DNA from: Alligator mississippiensis
Lineage: Eukaryota > Chordata > Crocodylia > Alligatoridae
Length of the DNA stretch: 64,000 nucleotides
Direction of reading: 5' to 3'
Assembly (NCBI RefSeq): GCF_030867095.1
Contig: NC_081835.1
Location: 38,671,892 to 38,735,891, forward strand
In this document: piece by piece, positions 53,801 to 59,328 of the stretch
Position numbering within the stretch: position 1 is the stretch's first letter
How the letters are laid out: each line of letters starts with the position of its first letter
Program-made: the position numbers and the translations under genes
Notes under the pieces: generated by a model
What the model saw: the letters and a program-made list of their open reading frames with translations, nothing else
The model's database searches: none
What the model was told of the DNA's origin: nothing

Positions 53801-54017
53801 CTGCTGCCCGTTATGAAGAAGGAGAGTCTGAAGCAGAGAGCATTACTTCCTTTATGGATACTTCTAACCCTCTTTATCAGCTTTATGATACAGTTAGGAG
53901 CTGTCGAAATAACCAAGGCCAGCTTATATCAGAACCGTTTTTCCATCTGCCTTCCAAGAAAAAATATCCTGATTATTATCAGCAAATCAAAACACCTATT
54001 TCATTGCAGCAGATCAG
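11680..54017 (+). CDS. PBRM1: PBRM1 (polybromo-1, BAF180), N-terminal part, 11 coding exons
   Basis: Subunit of the PBAF (SWI/SNF-B) nucleosome remodelling complex; its tandem bromodomains read acetyl-lysine on histones. Exons 11680-11820, 13003-13100, 16459-16606, 19749-19892, 29476-29592, 33706-33774, 35426-35524, 38599-38684, 41344-41442, 42837-42928 and 53801-54017 join in one frame: 436 codons plus two bases. Residues 1-47 are a basic, serine-rich tail ([20 protein letters not shown]). Bromodomain 1 is about 48-155, bromodomain 2 about 180-290, and bromodomain 3 begins about 383. The acetyl-lysine-contacting position is Asn264 in bromodomain 2 (KNAKTYN), but Tyr128 in bromodomain 1 (NNAKAYY), as known for this family. 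An acidic [10 protein letters not shown] stretch separates domains 1 and 2. Bromodomains 3-6, the BAH domains and the HMG box lie beyond 64000. All introns carry repeats; intron 4 (about 9.6 kb) is enlarged by nested LINEs. Confidence 0.97.
11821..13002 (+). other. PBRM1 intron 1
   Basis: AT-rich intron with no recognised element apart from two adjacent perfect hairpins at 12815-12888, listed separately. Confidence 0.6.
12815..12888. repeat. Two adjacent perfect inverted repeats
   Basis: AGGTAGCTGATTTCATT (12815-12831), loop TGTT, then its exact reverse complement (12836-12852): a 17-bp perfect stem. Fourteen bases later GTCAGACAC (12867-12875), loop AGGT, exact complement (12880-12888). No flanking duplication noted. 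It may be a tiny palindromic transposon, a structured RNA, or chance. Confidence 0.85.
13003..13100 (+). CDS. PBRM1: PBRM1 coding exon 2
   Basis: Acceptor TTTCAG, donor GTAAGA. Encodes residues 48-79 plus two bases: [20 protein letters not shown] and on to FIRAPKR, the start of bromodomain 1 (helix Z). It ends in phase 2, completed by the G that opens exon 3. Confidence 0.96.
13521..13665. mobile_element. hAT MITE, left part
   Basis: Starts CAGTGGTTCTCAACTGGGAT, the usual end of the hAT MITEs in this window. The right terminal repeat is not recognised. Confidence 0.55.
14361..14847 (+). mobile_element. Younger CR1 insertion with 19-bp target duplication
   Basis: Translation [20 protein letters not shown] then [20 protein letters not shown] is CR1 ORF2; the 3' end reads GACTTGATGATCTGCTCAGG. 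The sequence ATGATGGATCTATCAATGG occurs immediately before (14342-14360) and after (14848-14866), a perfect 19-bp direct repeat that belongs to the older CR1. Confidence 0.9.
14966..15159. mobile_element. hAT MITE inside older CR1
   Basis: Ends CAATGGTTTTCAACCTGTGG and (reverse complement) CAGTGTTTTCATC. Flanks CTCTAGAT and GTCTAAAT agree at 6 of 8 positions. Removing it restores the CR1 tail. Interior has two AAAGGGGTCCACAC-like blocks. Confidence 0.75.
15281..16458 (+). other. PBRM1 intron 2, right part
   Basis: AT-rich intron; apart from a short hAT MITE at 16232-16310 nothing recognised. Confidence 0.5.
16232..16310. mobile_element. Short hAT MITE, 79 bp
   Basis: CAGTAATTCTCAACCAGCGT at the left and, reverse complemented, CAGTAGTTCGCAACCCTTTT at the right are terminal inverted repeats. 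Internal deletion derivative of the family at 28485; no convincing duplication. Confidence 0.65.
16459..16606 (+). CDS. PBRM1: PBRM1 coding exon 3 (bromodomain 1 core)
   Basis: Acceptor AACAG, donor GTGAGG. Encodes residues 80-129: [15 protein letters not shown] (ZA loop with the conserved P-D-Y-Y), helices A and B, and FNNAKAYYK. The position that is Asn in most bromodomains is Tyr128 here. This substitution is a known feature of polybromo bromodomain 1, not a mutation of this copy. Confidence 0.97.
16607..19748 (+). other. PBRM1 intron 3
   Basis: Mostly unique-looking AT-rich intron. A GC-richer block at about 17780-18370 (GCTCCCTGGCTTGGCAGCTA, then repeated GAACAGTCCTGGGG / AACAGTCCTGTAAC motifs, ending near CATACAAGCATAACAGGTGG) looks like an unclassified non-autonomous element. 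Nothing coding. Confidence 0.45.
19749..19892 (+). CDS. PBRM1: PBRM1 coding exon 4
   Basis: Acceptor TTATAG, donor GTAAGT, 48 codons, phase 0 at both ends. Encodes residues 130-177: [20 protein letters not shown] (last helix of bromodomain 1) and a strongly acidic linker [10 protein letters not shown]. Confidence 0.97.
20000..20358. mobile_element. hAT-like element, left part
   Basis: Starts CAGCGGTAGGCAAAATACAG then CCCACAGGCCGG; the same end, inverted, closes the element at 36659. Truncated or interrupted at about 20358, where LINE sequence begins. Confidence 0.55.
20359..22912 (-). mobile_element. Older RTE-like LINE, 3' half (reverse transcriptase)
   Basis: Minus-strand reading, with several frameshifts, gives [20 protein letters not shown], then [67 protein letters not shown] (motif C as YTDD) and the tail [20 protein letters not shown]. 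This order is that of a non-LTR reverse transcriptase of the RTE type. It is the continuation of the endonuclease fragment at 26792-27445; a younger element sits between. A GC-rich repeat block interrupts it at 22100-22400. Confidence 0.85.
22100..22400. repeat. GC-rich minisatellite-like insert in the older LINE
   Basis: CCAATCTCACCAACCAAGGC (about 22153), TCAATCTTGCCAACCAGGAA (about 22191), CCAATCTCACCCACTGGGGG and GCTAATCTTGCCGACCGGGA recur every 36-48 bases, about four imperfect copies with C/G runs between. The flanking sequence on both sides reads as reverse transcriptase, so the block is foreign to the LINE. Confidence 0.65.
22913..26791 (-). mobile_element. Near-full-length RTE-like LINE, minus strand
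   Basis: About 3.9 kb. From the 5' side (right): a leader beginning GAGGATCATCACCTTATTAT; apurinic endonuclease with [14 protein letters not shown] segment, [17 protein letters not shown] (25670s) and [31 protein letters not shown]; then reverse transcriptase with [50 protein letters not shown] and a FADD catalytic motif (about 23893-23905); then [20 protein letters not shown] and a 3' tail ending GGGACTGCCAACGACGACAC. Several stops and frameshifts make it inactive. The RTE assignment is from motif order and the endonuclease type. Confidence 0.85.
26792..27445 (-). mobile_element. Older RTE-like LINE, endonuclease part
   Basis: Minus-strand open frame of 202 codons: [40 protein letters not shown], then [20 protein letters not shown], an apurinic-type endonuclease C-terminal half. 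It stops at the 5' end of the younger element; the expected next segment (an acidic DEN-x-EEI) is found at about 22900, across the younger insertion. Confidence 0.85.
27462..28147. mobile_element. hAT-like non-autonomous element
   Basis: CAGTATGCTACAGCTGG at the left and, reverse complemented, CAGTGGTCAATTATTTCGGC at the right suggest imperfect terminal repeats. Flanks agree at 5 of 8 bases. Interior GC-rich with a poly-T/AT segment at about 27880-27930. Confidence 0.45.
28485..28801. mobile_element. hAT MITE with perfect 8-bp duplication, 317 bp
   Basis: Left end CAGTGATTCTCAACCAGGAT; right end, reverse complemented, CAGTGGTTCTCAACCTTTTT. ATCTAGAT is directly repeated at 28477-28484 and 28802-28809. 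No coding sequence. This is the clearest complete member of the commonest MITE family in the window. Confidence 0.92.
29476..29592 (+). CDS. PBRM1: PBRM1 coding exon 5
   Basis: Acceptor ACTAG, donor GTAGGT, 39 codons, phase 0. Encodes residues 178-216: [20 protein letters not shown] then LFQKLPSKV, the first helix of bromodomain 2. It follows the 9.6-kb repeat-filled intron 4. Confidence 0.97.
29794..29850. repeat. GATA/TATC simple repeat with palindromic units
   Basis: Short AT-rich run of ATAGATATCTAT and ATCGATAG units in both orientations, able to fold back on itself. In PBRM1 intron 5. Confidence 0.8.
29940..32390. mobile_element. Composite GC-rich transposon-derived block
   Basis: GC-rich sequence starting near 29940 and ending at 32388 with a hAT-like end (reverse complement CATGGGTGTCAAACATACTT). 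It contains the shared GC module (CACACAAATCTTGGGGG at about 30805, GCATGCTGCCATGGTC). At 31140-31640 there are direct and inverted copies of GCCAGGGAGTGGAGCAGTTC (31209, 31400, about 31580; inverted about 31515) every 180-190 bases. At about 32085-32150 an ATAAGACATGCACCTTG block resembles the element at 41526. Several elements are probably superimposed; I could not separate them. Open frames here are artefacts. Confidence 0.5.
32554..33229. mobile_element. hAT-type element with TAGAGGTGCACC end, 676 bp
   Basis: Left end TAGAGGTGCACCAGTATATT; right end, reverse complemented, TAGGAGTGTACCAATAAAGA. Flanks ATATTCAA and ATATACAT match at 5 of 8. Same family as 36945-38402. In PBRM1 intron 5. Confidence 0.75.
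33706..33774 (+). CDS. PBRM1: PBRM1 coding exon 6
   Basis: A 69-base, 23-codon phase-0 exon (acceptor TTCTAG, donor GTATAG). Encodes residues 217-239, [20 protein letters not shown] then RIQ: the ZA loop of bromodomain 2 with its P-D-Y-Y motif. Too short to appear as a long open frame. Confidence 0.96.
34352..34530 (-). mobile_element. CR1 LINE 3' fragment, minus strand
   Basis: AATAGGGTTGGAAGGGACCT then CATCTAGTCCAGCACCCTGC is the reverse complement of a CR1 3' end. Short; ends in PBRM1 intron 6. Confidence 0.8.
34612..35170. mobile_element. Unclassified inverted-repeat element
   Basis: TGTACAGATGTGCATTTTCT and CTCCTGAGAG at the left versus CAGGAGACTTTTAGG and GAACGTGTGTACATA at the right are loosely inverted. 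CCCAGGAGA and TCTCCTG motifs recur inside. A 163-codon open frame on the plus strand shows no recognisable protein. Confidence 0.4.
35426..35524 (+). CDS. PBRM1: PBRM1 coding exon 7
   Basis: Acceptor TTTTAG, donor GTTAGC, 33 codons, phase 0. Encodes residues 240-272, including [18 protein letters not shown]; Asn264 is the canonical acetyl-lysine contact of bromodomain 2. Confidence 0.97.
35892..36659. mobile_element. hAT-like element, minus orientation
   Basis: The right end, reverse complemented, begins CAGGGCTGAGCAAAATCAGA then CCCACAAGCCAGATTC, matching the family at 20000. Interior GC-rich. A short T-rich motif ending TTTAATC occurs on both sides and may be the target duplication. Confidence 0.55.
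36945..38402. mobile_element. hAT element, 1.46 kb, broken by CR1
   Basis: Left end TAGAGGTGCACCAATATATC; right end, reverse complemented, AAGGCGTGCGCCAATAGAGA. Flanks GTGCAAAG (36937-36944) and GTGCAGAG (38403-38410) match at 7 of 8, as expected for hAT. ATCGG/CCGAT motifs repeat near both ends. CR1-related sequence occupies about 37170-37848 in the middle; the remaining GC-rich body carries the shared CCCCCTGGATCTGTATG-type module. No transposase is encoded. Confidence 0.85.
37430..37848 (+). mobile_element. CR1 LINE 3' fragment nested in hAT element
   Basis: GAGGAGAGGCTACGGGACCT then GGACCTGGTGGCCATCTATA is CR1 ORF2 end; the 3' end shows GATCTGCTTAGGTCCCTTTT and the repeat ATCTATGAATCTATGA. 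A second ATCTATGAGA-type end at about 37180-37200 suggests an additional truncated copy. Confidence 0.85.
38599..38684 (+). CDS. PBRM1: PBRM1 coding exon 8
   Basis: Acceptor TAACAG, donor GTATTG. Encodes residues 273-300 plus two bases: [20 protein letters not shown] then LAKSSLRI, the last helix of bromodomain 2 and start of the linker. Ends in phase 2. Confidence 0.96.
38685..41343 (+). other. PBRM1 intron 8
   Basis: AT-rich intron. A remnant of the element family at 55615 begins at about 38957 (TAGGGACCTACTTAATTCAT) and runs to about 39290. An A-rich run with AAAAGAAAAGAAA lies at 39918-39945. Otherwise nothing recognised. Confidence 0.5.
41344..41442 (+). CDS. PBRM1: PBRM1 coding exon 9
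   Basis: Acceptor TTAAAG, donor GTAAGT. Encodes residues 301-333 plus two bases: [20 protein letters not shown] then NSANKYYR, the Ser-rich linker between bromodomains 2 and 3. The linker is less conserved than the domains. Confidence 0.94.
41526..41797. mobile_element. Inverted-repeat DNA element, 272 bp
   Basis: ACCATATTTTCTTGCATACC at the left and, reverse complemented, ACCATATTTTATCACATACA at the right; the outer ten bases are identical. Interior includes CCCAAAATAAGATGAACATC. Superfamily not assigned. Confidence 0.65.
41798..42836 (+). other. PBRM1 intron 9, right part
   Basis: AT-rich, nothing recognised. Confidence 0.5.
42837..42928 (+). CDS. PBRM1: PBRM1 coding exon 10
   Basis: Acceptor TTAAAG, donor GTAGGA. 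Encodes residues 334-364 plus one base: [20 protein letters not shown] then [10 protein letters not shown], the conserved linker before bromodomain 3. Phase 1 at the end. Confidence 0.95.
43207..43243. repeat. TTGG tetranucleotide repeat
   Basis: About seven GGTT/TTGG units passing into TTTG units. Simple sequence only. Confidence 0.9.
43419..43999 (+). mobile_element. Tigger/pogo-like DNA transposon, 581 bp
   Basis: Left end CAGGCAGTCCTCAACTTACA; right end, reverse complemented, CAGGCAGTCCGCAGACTTAC. TA on both sides (43417-43418, 44000-44001) is the target duplication typical of Tc1/mariner-pogo elements. At about 43615-43767 a plus-strand frame ending in TGA gives a Lys/Pro-rich tail with repeated KTP and SPTKS motifs ([20 protein letters not shown] then [13 protein letters not shown]), probably the C-terminus of the parent transposase or a captured host tail. 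Deleted internally. Confidence 0.85.
44175..44517. mobile_element. Palindromic Penelope-like arms interrupted by a MITE
   Basis: GGCACCTTAGAGATTAATTC then ATTCAGAGAGGCATAA (from 44176) and its inverted copy TTATGCCTCTCTGAATGAAT then TAGTTTCTAAGG (44300-44331, continuing TACCAC at 44512) form about 36-bp arms. Between them are two hammerhead-like motifs in opposite orientation. The design matches the inverted arms around the Penelope-like elements elsewhere in the window. Confidence 0.55.
44332..44503. mobile_element. hAT MITE with perfect 8-bp duplication, 172 bp
   Basis: Ends CAATAGGTCTCAACCTATTT and (reverse complement) CAGTGGTTCTCAGCCTGCAG. TTCTAAGG is repeated exactly at 44324-44331 and 44504-44511. 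It sits inside one arm of the palindromic element, so it is younger. Confidence 0.9.
44518..45590 (+). other. PBRM1 intron 10, nothing recognised
   Basis: AT-rich intron sequence with no recognised repeat or coding potential. Confidence 0.5.
45598..46315 (+). mobile_element. Penelope-like element fragment, plus strand
   Basis: Coding remnant at about 45756-46080: [40 protein letters not shown], then [10 protein letters not shown] and [14 protein letters not shown], which is the end of a Penelope reverse transcriptase and the start of the GIY-YIG domain. The 3' end (46140-46315) contains CAGGAAGAGCACATACCAAC, CTGACGAAGGGTGTTTATAC and TTGGTCTAATAAAAGATATC. The 5' end (45605-45690) is an inverted copy of that tail (AGACAAGGTTCTTTGGATAA, GATATCTTTTATTAAACCAA). 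Stops present. Confidence 0.8.
46737..47614 (+). mobile_element. Solo LTR of an LTR retrotransposon/endogenous retrovirus, 878 bp
   Basis: Begins TGTAGCAGGGAACTAGGGTG and ends CACTCCTGCCACA, that is 5'-TG...CA-3'. GTGCT is repeated directly at 46732-46736 and 47615-47619, a 5-bp target duplication. A TATA box, CCCCTATATAAAGAACAGGC, lies at about 46868-46887, placing a start site near 46910. No internal region, primer-binding site or second LTR is next to it, so it is a recombination-derived solo LTR. Orientation is taken from the TATA box. The Gypsy or retroviral class cannot be decided from the LTR alone. Confidence 0.8.
47647..48155. mobile_element. hAT MITE, 509 bp
   Basis: Left end CAGAGGTGTCAAACATGTGG; right end, reverse complemented, CAGGGGTATTAAACTCACCT. 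Flanks GTTTAGAG (47639-47646) and GTTTAGAA (48156-48163) match at 7 of 8. It sits 32 bp to the right of the solo LTR. Open frames on both strands are GC artefacts. Confidence 0.85.
48262..48918. mobile_element. hAT-like element split by CR1
   Basis: TAAGGACCTACTGAAATCAT at the left and, reverse complemented, TAAGGACCTACCAAATTTGG at the right are terminal inverted repeats, related to the family at 55615. A CR1 fragment occupies the middle. Confidence 0.65.
48335..48716 (+). mobile_element. CR1 LINE 3' fragment nested in hAT-like element
   Basis: Translation [20 protein letters not shown] then [20 protein letters not shown] is the CR1 ORF2 C-terminus; the 3' UTR reads GACCCGATGATCTTGCGAGG. Its end lies where hAT-like sequence (GATAGGTCCCCCACG) resumes. 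Confidence 0.85.
49099..49359. mobile_element. hAT MITE with perfect 8-bp duplication, 261 bp
   Basis: Ends TAGTGATTCTCATCCAGGGT and (reverse complement) CAGTGGTTTTCAACTTTTCT. GCTTAAAC is repeated exactly at 49091-49098 and 49360-49367. Complete relative of the half element at 4984. Confidence 0.9.
49435..50532 (-). mobile_element. Penelope-like element with inverted arms, minus strand
   Basis: Minus-strand coding parts: [40 protein letters not shown] (reverse transcriptase end), then at 49619-49858 [40 protein letters not shown] and [20 protein letters not shown], the GIY-YIG endonuclease C-terminal half. The left arm (49435-49600) and right arm (50330-50525) are inverted copies, each with TTTATTAGACCAACC and a CTGACGAAGGG-type motif. 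AAATTTATCTATGG (49421-49434) and AAATCTATCTGTGG (50533-50546) look like a 14-bp target duplication, 12 of 14 matching. Frameshifts present. Confidence 0.85.
50547..51790 (+). other. PBRM1 intron 10, nothing recognised
   Basis: AT-rich intron. A weak CR1-like trace (TTAAAATTGGAAGGGACTGT at about 51400) is too short to annotate. Confidence 0.45.
51800..52150 (-). mobile_element. Probable tRNA-derived SINE, minus strand
   Basis: On the minus strand the sequence has TGGCTCAGTGGTAGAATTGT (from 52133 down), matching an RNA polymerase III A box, and GGCTCAATTCC (52091-52081), one mismatch from a B box, about 31 bases apart as in a tRNA. The region between resembles a tRNA anticodon arm. The tRNA-unrelated body continues left to about 51800; its tail is not identified. 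Confidence 0.6.
52606..53355. mobile_element. hAT-type non-autonomous element, 750 bp
   Basis: Left end CAGGGTTCAGCAACTTTTGT then GGCCAGAGT; right end, reverse complemented, CAAGGGTCAGCAATCCCCAG then GCGCCAGAGC. Flanks TGACAAAC and TGATATGC match at 5 of 8. GC-rich interior with an interrupted G run at about 52985. The 271-codon open frame across it is an artefact. Confidence 0.7.
53801..54017 (+). CDS. PBRM1: PBRM1 coding exon 11 (start of bromodomain 3)
   Basis: Acceptor GTAAAG, donor GTAAGA. Encodes residues 365-436 plus two bases: [20 protein letters not shown], then the first helix and ZA loop of bromodomain 3 ([17 protein letters not shown]). Splice phase is consistent with exon 10. 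The next exon, expected to begin with the rest of R-T-K-L-K-N, is not found in 54018-64000, so intron 11 exceeds 9.9 kb. Confidence 0.97.
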
Positions 54018-55013
54018 GTAAGAAACAAGTATGAAGTATACTTGTTGATCTTAAGTATATACAAAATCTTGTTTCACCTCCAGAATTTTATACCTTGTAG
54101 TAGCATATATATGTATAGGAATCTTCCCTTTCACAGGTATTCTATGCAATTTTTATCCATTAAATGCACTCTCTCTGCAAGTGATATCAAAAGTAAACTC
54201 ATCTGAATTATGTACTACATTCACCTTTCATATTAGTATGCACTCAGCTTCTGACTGGGCTTCAGAGATGCCTAGTTTTGTTTTTGTTTTGCTTTAAGTT
54301 TTAATTGGAATTAATGTTTCTGAAAAGTGCCACCCCTTGGTATGTTTGTGCAGCAGAAAGCAGTGCCATACAGAGCTAGGGTCTATATGTGCTAGCTCCA
54401 AAACCTCAAGCAGTACAATTAGCGTGGCTCTGTGCTTAGGTTACAATTAGTTCTTTTATTGACCAGAACAGATTAGCCCAGGAACCAGCACTATTCTAAA
54501 GCAACTGTTTTACTTCCATTGGCTAACTCGAGGTATTTGAAGTAGCAATTACTTTGCCATTCAGAACAGTTAATATAGCTTTGGCGCATTGTTAACATGT
54601 TATTTTTGTATTTGGAATGGAAAGAATCTCCTGACATCTCTGTCTACTGTACATAGCAATAATGAGTATTTGTATGTCTTTGATCTAGTTCATTGAAAAG
54701 TGAAATGTAATATTTATATTAGTCTTAATTTTCAGTGGTTAATCTTTACATATTTGTATACACAAAAATGCTTACATAGGCCTATATGCATACTTAAACA
54801 GGTACAAGTTTAATTATATATTACATTCACATTATAGAGGAAGGTAAGGCATAACTGGTCCTACTAAAACTTTATATACCTCCTTTAAAGTGGTGTCCTT
54901 TCATGGCATATCTTAAATTCACGGATCAAATTTAGTGGAACTTTGAAAGTTAACGGCAGAATTAAATTTGGAATGTAAGAGACCTTGAATTACAGCTTAG
55001 TCACCTGATGAGG
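54018..55013 (+). other. PBRM1 intron 11, left part, nothing recognised
   Basis: AT-rich sequence with no recognised repeat. Confidence 0.5.
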
Positions 55014-55260
55014 GGTTAGCAACCTTTGGCCTGCAGAGGTTGGATCTGGCCTGGAGCAGCTCTAGACCAGGCAGCGCACGCTTGCACTGAGCAACTGGGC
55101 TCCTTCACAACTCTTCCTGCTGCTCTCATGCTTGAGCTTCCCCTTGCTACAAAAGGGTTGAGTTATCTGCAGTGGAGGAAGCACAGGCAATTGGAGTAGT
55201 GGAGGGTGAGATTTACAGTGAACTCCTAAACTAGGCCATGTTGCCAGAGTAGGCTGTTAG
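55014..55260. mobile_element. hAT-like remnant
   Basis: GGGGTTAGCAACCTTTGGCC then TGCAGAGGTTGGATCTGGCC is a typical hAT end also seen at 2511. Right end not resolved. Confidence 0.45.
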
Positions 55261-55614
55261 AATCCATGAAGTTTGTGGCTGCATATTCTCTTCCTTTCAT
55301 TAAATCCCCAGATTTTGAAGGGCTTAAGATGCTATGGTTTATCTTGTACTTTAGGACTTTTTTTTTTCCTTGCTTAGAAAGCATTCAGAGATTGTTTGAT
55401 TCCTAAAAAGAAATGTTGTTATAATGAGCGCTTCTTTAAAAAAATGTATTTATATTTTAATCATGTAAGCTCATCCCATGGAGGGTTTTGTGGGCTTGAC
55501 TGGAATTGTGCGGTGTTAAGTTTTTAGAGCAGATTTCAGACCATTTGGGGATGTGAGAAATAATGTTGCTCATGATGTTAGTCCTTTATAGGTTATCTTC
55601 TGGCTAGCTATAGG

Positions 55615-56011
55615 TAGGGACCTATTTAATTCACGGTTTCATGGAAACTGCAAAATCCAAGGTTGTCCATGAAATCTGCAAAATCAGCAACAACAAAAAA
55701 ACTTAATAATAAAGTGCCTAATCCCCAGTGTGAGCCAGCAGTCTTTGCTGCTGGGAAGGGAAGGCGCTGGCTGGTGGAGTGGCATGAAGGGCAGCAGACA
55801 AGATGGCAGCTTCCTCCTCATTTTCCCCCTTCCCCCACTTCCAGGGCCTCTCCACCAATCAGTGCCAAGGGGCAAGGTCTCCCTGCCAATCAGCACTGAG
55901 GGGCAGGGCTTCCATGAAATGATCATGGAATTACACCTTCAGGCTGCAATCAACTCACAAAAATTGGTAAGCCCCCTTTCTCCCCCCACCTGTGATTTAA
56001 ATAGACCCTTA
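55615..56011. mobile_element. hAT-like element with perfect 8-bp duplication, 397 bp
   Basis: Left end TAGGGACCTATTTAATTCAC; right end, reverse complemented, TAAGGGTCTATTTAAATCAC. GCTATAGG is repeated exactly at 55607-55614 and 56012-56019. The interior contains repeated CCAATCAGTGCC/CCAATCAGCACTGAGGGGCA blocks. Confidence 0.88.
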
Positions 56012-56134
56012 GCTATAGGCATCAGAGTTGGCCTGTTTTTGAGCTGTCCTTGTGGCCTTTGGAAAGGCTCCTGACTTACTATATTGAGAAATAATATTGT
56101 ATAATGGATTTGAATGCAAGCTGAGCAGAGAATA

Positions 56135-56265
56135 CAGGAAACCCTCACTATTCACGCTGCTGGGAGCACACAGACAGCGTTCATGAATGCAGTACCTTGT
56201 TCGTGGATTTCACCATTCACGGGGGATAAGAGAACATATCCCCTGCAAATGGCGAGGGTCTCCTG
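56135..56265. mobile_element. Tc1/mariner-pogo-like MITE, 131 bp
   Basis: Left end CAGGAAACCCTCACTATTCA; right end, reverse complemented, CAGGAGACCCTCGCCATTTG; TA on both sides. Internal CGTGGATTTCACCATTCACG motif. Confidence 0.8.
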
Positions 56266-56267
56266 TA

Positions 56268-57017
56268 ATAAGATAAAGAGATCATAGCATGTAGAAGCAA
56301 AATGGGACAAAAAGGGGATAGGTTAGAAAAGAAGGTTATATTGAAGAAGATTGTTATAGTCAACAGAAAATAGATTCACTCTTTCATATTCCCCCTTAAG
56401 TGTAAGAGGGATGCAGTTCTTCTGAGTGAGGGGCACAATAAATGACTAGAAGATAAAAATCAAGAAAAACAGATAGTATGGAGATAGGCACTGGGTCAGT
56501 CATGGAATGAAAACAAAAAAAGGATATGTAGGCAGTGGAAGAGAGGATACAAGGAAAAAAACTTTTTTTTATGGTAACAAATGTAAGTTAATTTGTACTC
56601 CTTAATTTTACTGTACATCTCTGATGGACTGATTGTGTAAGTTTGTGAGAGGAGCTAGCTGGCTGTTATGAGAAATTAATATTGCTGGATAATTTGGAGT
56701 CTATAGTTACGTAATTGAAAGGAGAAACAGAATCACCAAATCTGGACATAATCATATGGTGAATGAGTAGTAGTTCCCCAGCTGGTTTCCTGTTTGGCTC
56801 CTGTGCCATTCCAGACCTTAATATTTCAAAATACCGCATCCTTCTCTAACACTAGCCAGGAGTTGCTAGAGAAGGTTTCGACAACTTGTGGTTCCATTCT
56901 CCCATGGCCTCCATCTACCTTTCCTGTTCCTCTCCCAGCTGAGCAGAGAAAAGACCAGGGCTGAAGGGCCCAGCTCTGACAATGGCTGTTAGGCCAGCAA
57001 AGGGTTTACTTGTTTCT
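56268..57017 (+). other. PBRM1 intron 11, nothing recognised
   Basis: A-rich intron sequence without a recognised element. Confidence 0.45.
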
Positions 57018-57486
57018 TGTAGAGCTGTGCAAAATATCGGCAGCTGTTTCATTTCGGAGGTGTTTCGGCCTCCAAAACACTAAATCCGAAACACAAACAA
57101 AACAAAACCTTCCAAAATGTTTCAGAATGTTTTGGAGGCAGGCTTGTGGGGAACCAAACTCAGAAGAGGGAGGGGAAAAAGGGGGGGAGGACTGCTCTGA
57201 CACTGTTATCTGTAGCTGGCCCCAGTGTCTGCGATCTGTCCCTGAGGTCCCTTCCAATTCCAGTGCTCTGGGGAAGGGATGGCGAACCAGCATATAAGAC
57301 CTGTGTGTGAAGCCTTTCTCTGCCTTTTGTGAGCTATCTGTCTGGAAGCAACAGTGTGTGAAAGGTACTGGCTGGCTGCAGTGGCTGGCTTCCTAGTAGT
57401 CAGTCACTTGCTAGTCTCTCTTCTTGGAAAGGATTGGATACAACTTTCCAATATATTACAGATAGATATATTGCACATAGAAGATA

Positions 57487-57492
<6 letters not shown>

Positions 57493-57529
<37 letters not shown>
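57493..57529. repeat. CA dinucleotide repeat
   Basis: About 18 uninterrupted AC units. Confidence 0.95.
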
Positions 57530-57533
<4 letters not shown>

Positions 57534-58389
57534 AGATAGAAGAAGATATATTGCACGGTAATAGGAGCAATGCCCCGAGGAAAAACTTAACCCAAAAGGA
57601 AGAGTTCCCGAGCCAGCAGGAGCTGGACAAAAACCAGAAGCCCCATGGGAGCAAAACTGCAGTGGGGAAACTGCCACAGCAATGAAAGAGGGGAAAAAAA
57701 AGAACAGCAGATCCAGGAAGAGCCGAGATCAGGTCTAGCCCTGGCACGGACCTGTTTTATGGCAGCATGCTGGCACCGATTCATCTCCTGGCCTCTTAAG
57801 ACAGATAAAAGCTCCACCAGGAGCAGAGCCTGGAGGACCGGAAGTGAAGCTTCCGGTGGGGCCAGAAGAGCCCCAAGGAGGAGAGAGCTCCAGAGAGGAG
57901 TAGGGGCAGCTGCCCCAGGAAGGGGGCACACGGAAAGGAAACAAGCTTGCAAGGGCTAATGTACTTACCTCAAGCCAAGTCATGGATCCCAGATGCCTCC
58001 AGACATGACTGGACTGCCAGGGACCTTGCAAAGGGAAGAGAGAGCTGGGAGTCCAGACCACAGTAATGACATAACCGAGAAGCAGAGACGTCCCTGGAAA
58101 CAAGGTCAAAAGGCCAAGACAGATTACCACCATGGCTCACCTTAGAGGTGAGCAGAAGGTAACGACTTAAGGTTGGTGTAAGGCAGGGTGTAGGGGAGGC
58201 AGAGCCCCGAATTGGAAAACCGGACAAGCAAAGTTAAGGAGGGTCCCAGGGTAGGCGAGACGTAACATCTTACTCCTGACAACAAACTTACTTTTCCATC
58301 AAAGACATGGGAGGAAAGAACCCCCTGAAGGCCTTCCAAGACAAATACTTTAACACCAAGCTATCTGGATCCCAAAGAGACGACAAGAC

Positions 58390-59090
58390 CTGAGAAGTCC
58401 ATAATGGACTTATGAACATGAGCCTGCAGTGTTATGAACATGAGCCTGCAGTGCGATGCTGCGGCTAGTAAAGCGACCAAAACACTGGCTTGCAACCATA
58501 GATGCTTCTCAAGCAAATCCCGGGACGTCATTCTCCCCTTGTACTCAGCCTTAGTGAGGCTGCAGCTGGAGTACTGCATCCAGTTTTGGGCTCCACAATT
58601 CAAAAAGGACGTGGAGAAGCTTGAGAGAGTCCAGAGAAGAGCCACGCGCATGATCAGAGGTCAGGGAAGCAGACCCTACGATGACAGGCTGAGAGCCCTG
58701 GGGCTCTTTAGCCTGGAAAAGCGCAGGCTCAGGGGTGATCTGGTGGCCACCTACAAGTTTATCAGGGGTGACCACCAGTATCTGGGGGAACACTTGTTCA
58801 CCAGAGCGCCCCAAGGGATGACGACTAGGTTGAATGGTCATAAACTACTACAAGACCGTTTCAGGCTGGACATAAGGAAGAATTTCTTTACTGTCCGAGC
58901 CCCCAAGGTCTGGAACAGCCTGCCACCGGAGGTTGTTCAAGCGCCTACATTGAACACCTTCAAGAGCAAACTGGATGCTTATCTTGCTGGGATCCTATGA
59001 CCCCAGCTGACTTCCTGCCCTTTAGGCAGGGGGCTGGACTCAATGATCTTCCGAGGTCCCTTTCAGCCCTAATGTCTATGAAATCTATGA
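58390..59090 (+). mobile_element. CR1 LINE 3' end with 188-codon open frame
   Basis: Open frame 58434-59000 reads [80 protein letters not shown] and ends FKSKLDAYLAGIL: the complete C-terminal part of CR1 ORF2 without a stop, the best-preserved LINE in the window. The 3' UTR reads GATGATCTTCCGAGGTCCCT and ends in the CR1 repeat TCTATGAAATCTATGAAAT. 5'-truncated. Confidence 0.93.
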
Positions 59091-59302
59091 AATAAGAGCC
59101 AGGCCTACTAGTGAATGGCACGGGAACTTACTTACGCAGAGAAGATGCAACATTTGATCTGAGCCTTCAAGAGAACGAGAAGCAACACACACACACACTT
59201 TCCAGCACAGCAAACATTATGAAGTGTGCTGAAAAGGCAGGTGGCAGGTCTTATGGCAGGGGAGCTAGAAAGGGTAAGGGGAGAGCTGTCAGTTCCCCCC
59301 CC

Positions 59303-59328
59303 CCCAAAAAAAAAAAAAAAAAAAAAAG
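59303..59328. repeat. Poly-C/poly-A tract
   Basis: A run of C followed by about 24 A residues ahead of the transposase remnant. Possibly the tail of a retroposed fragment, with no upstream element identified. Confidence 0.7.
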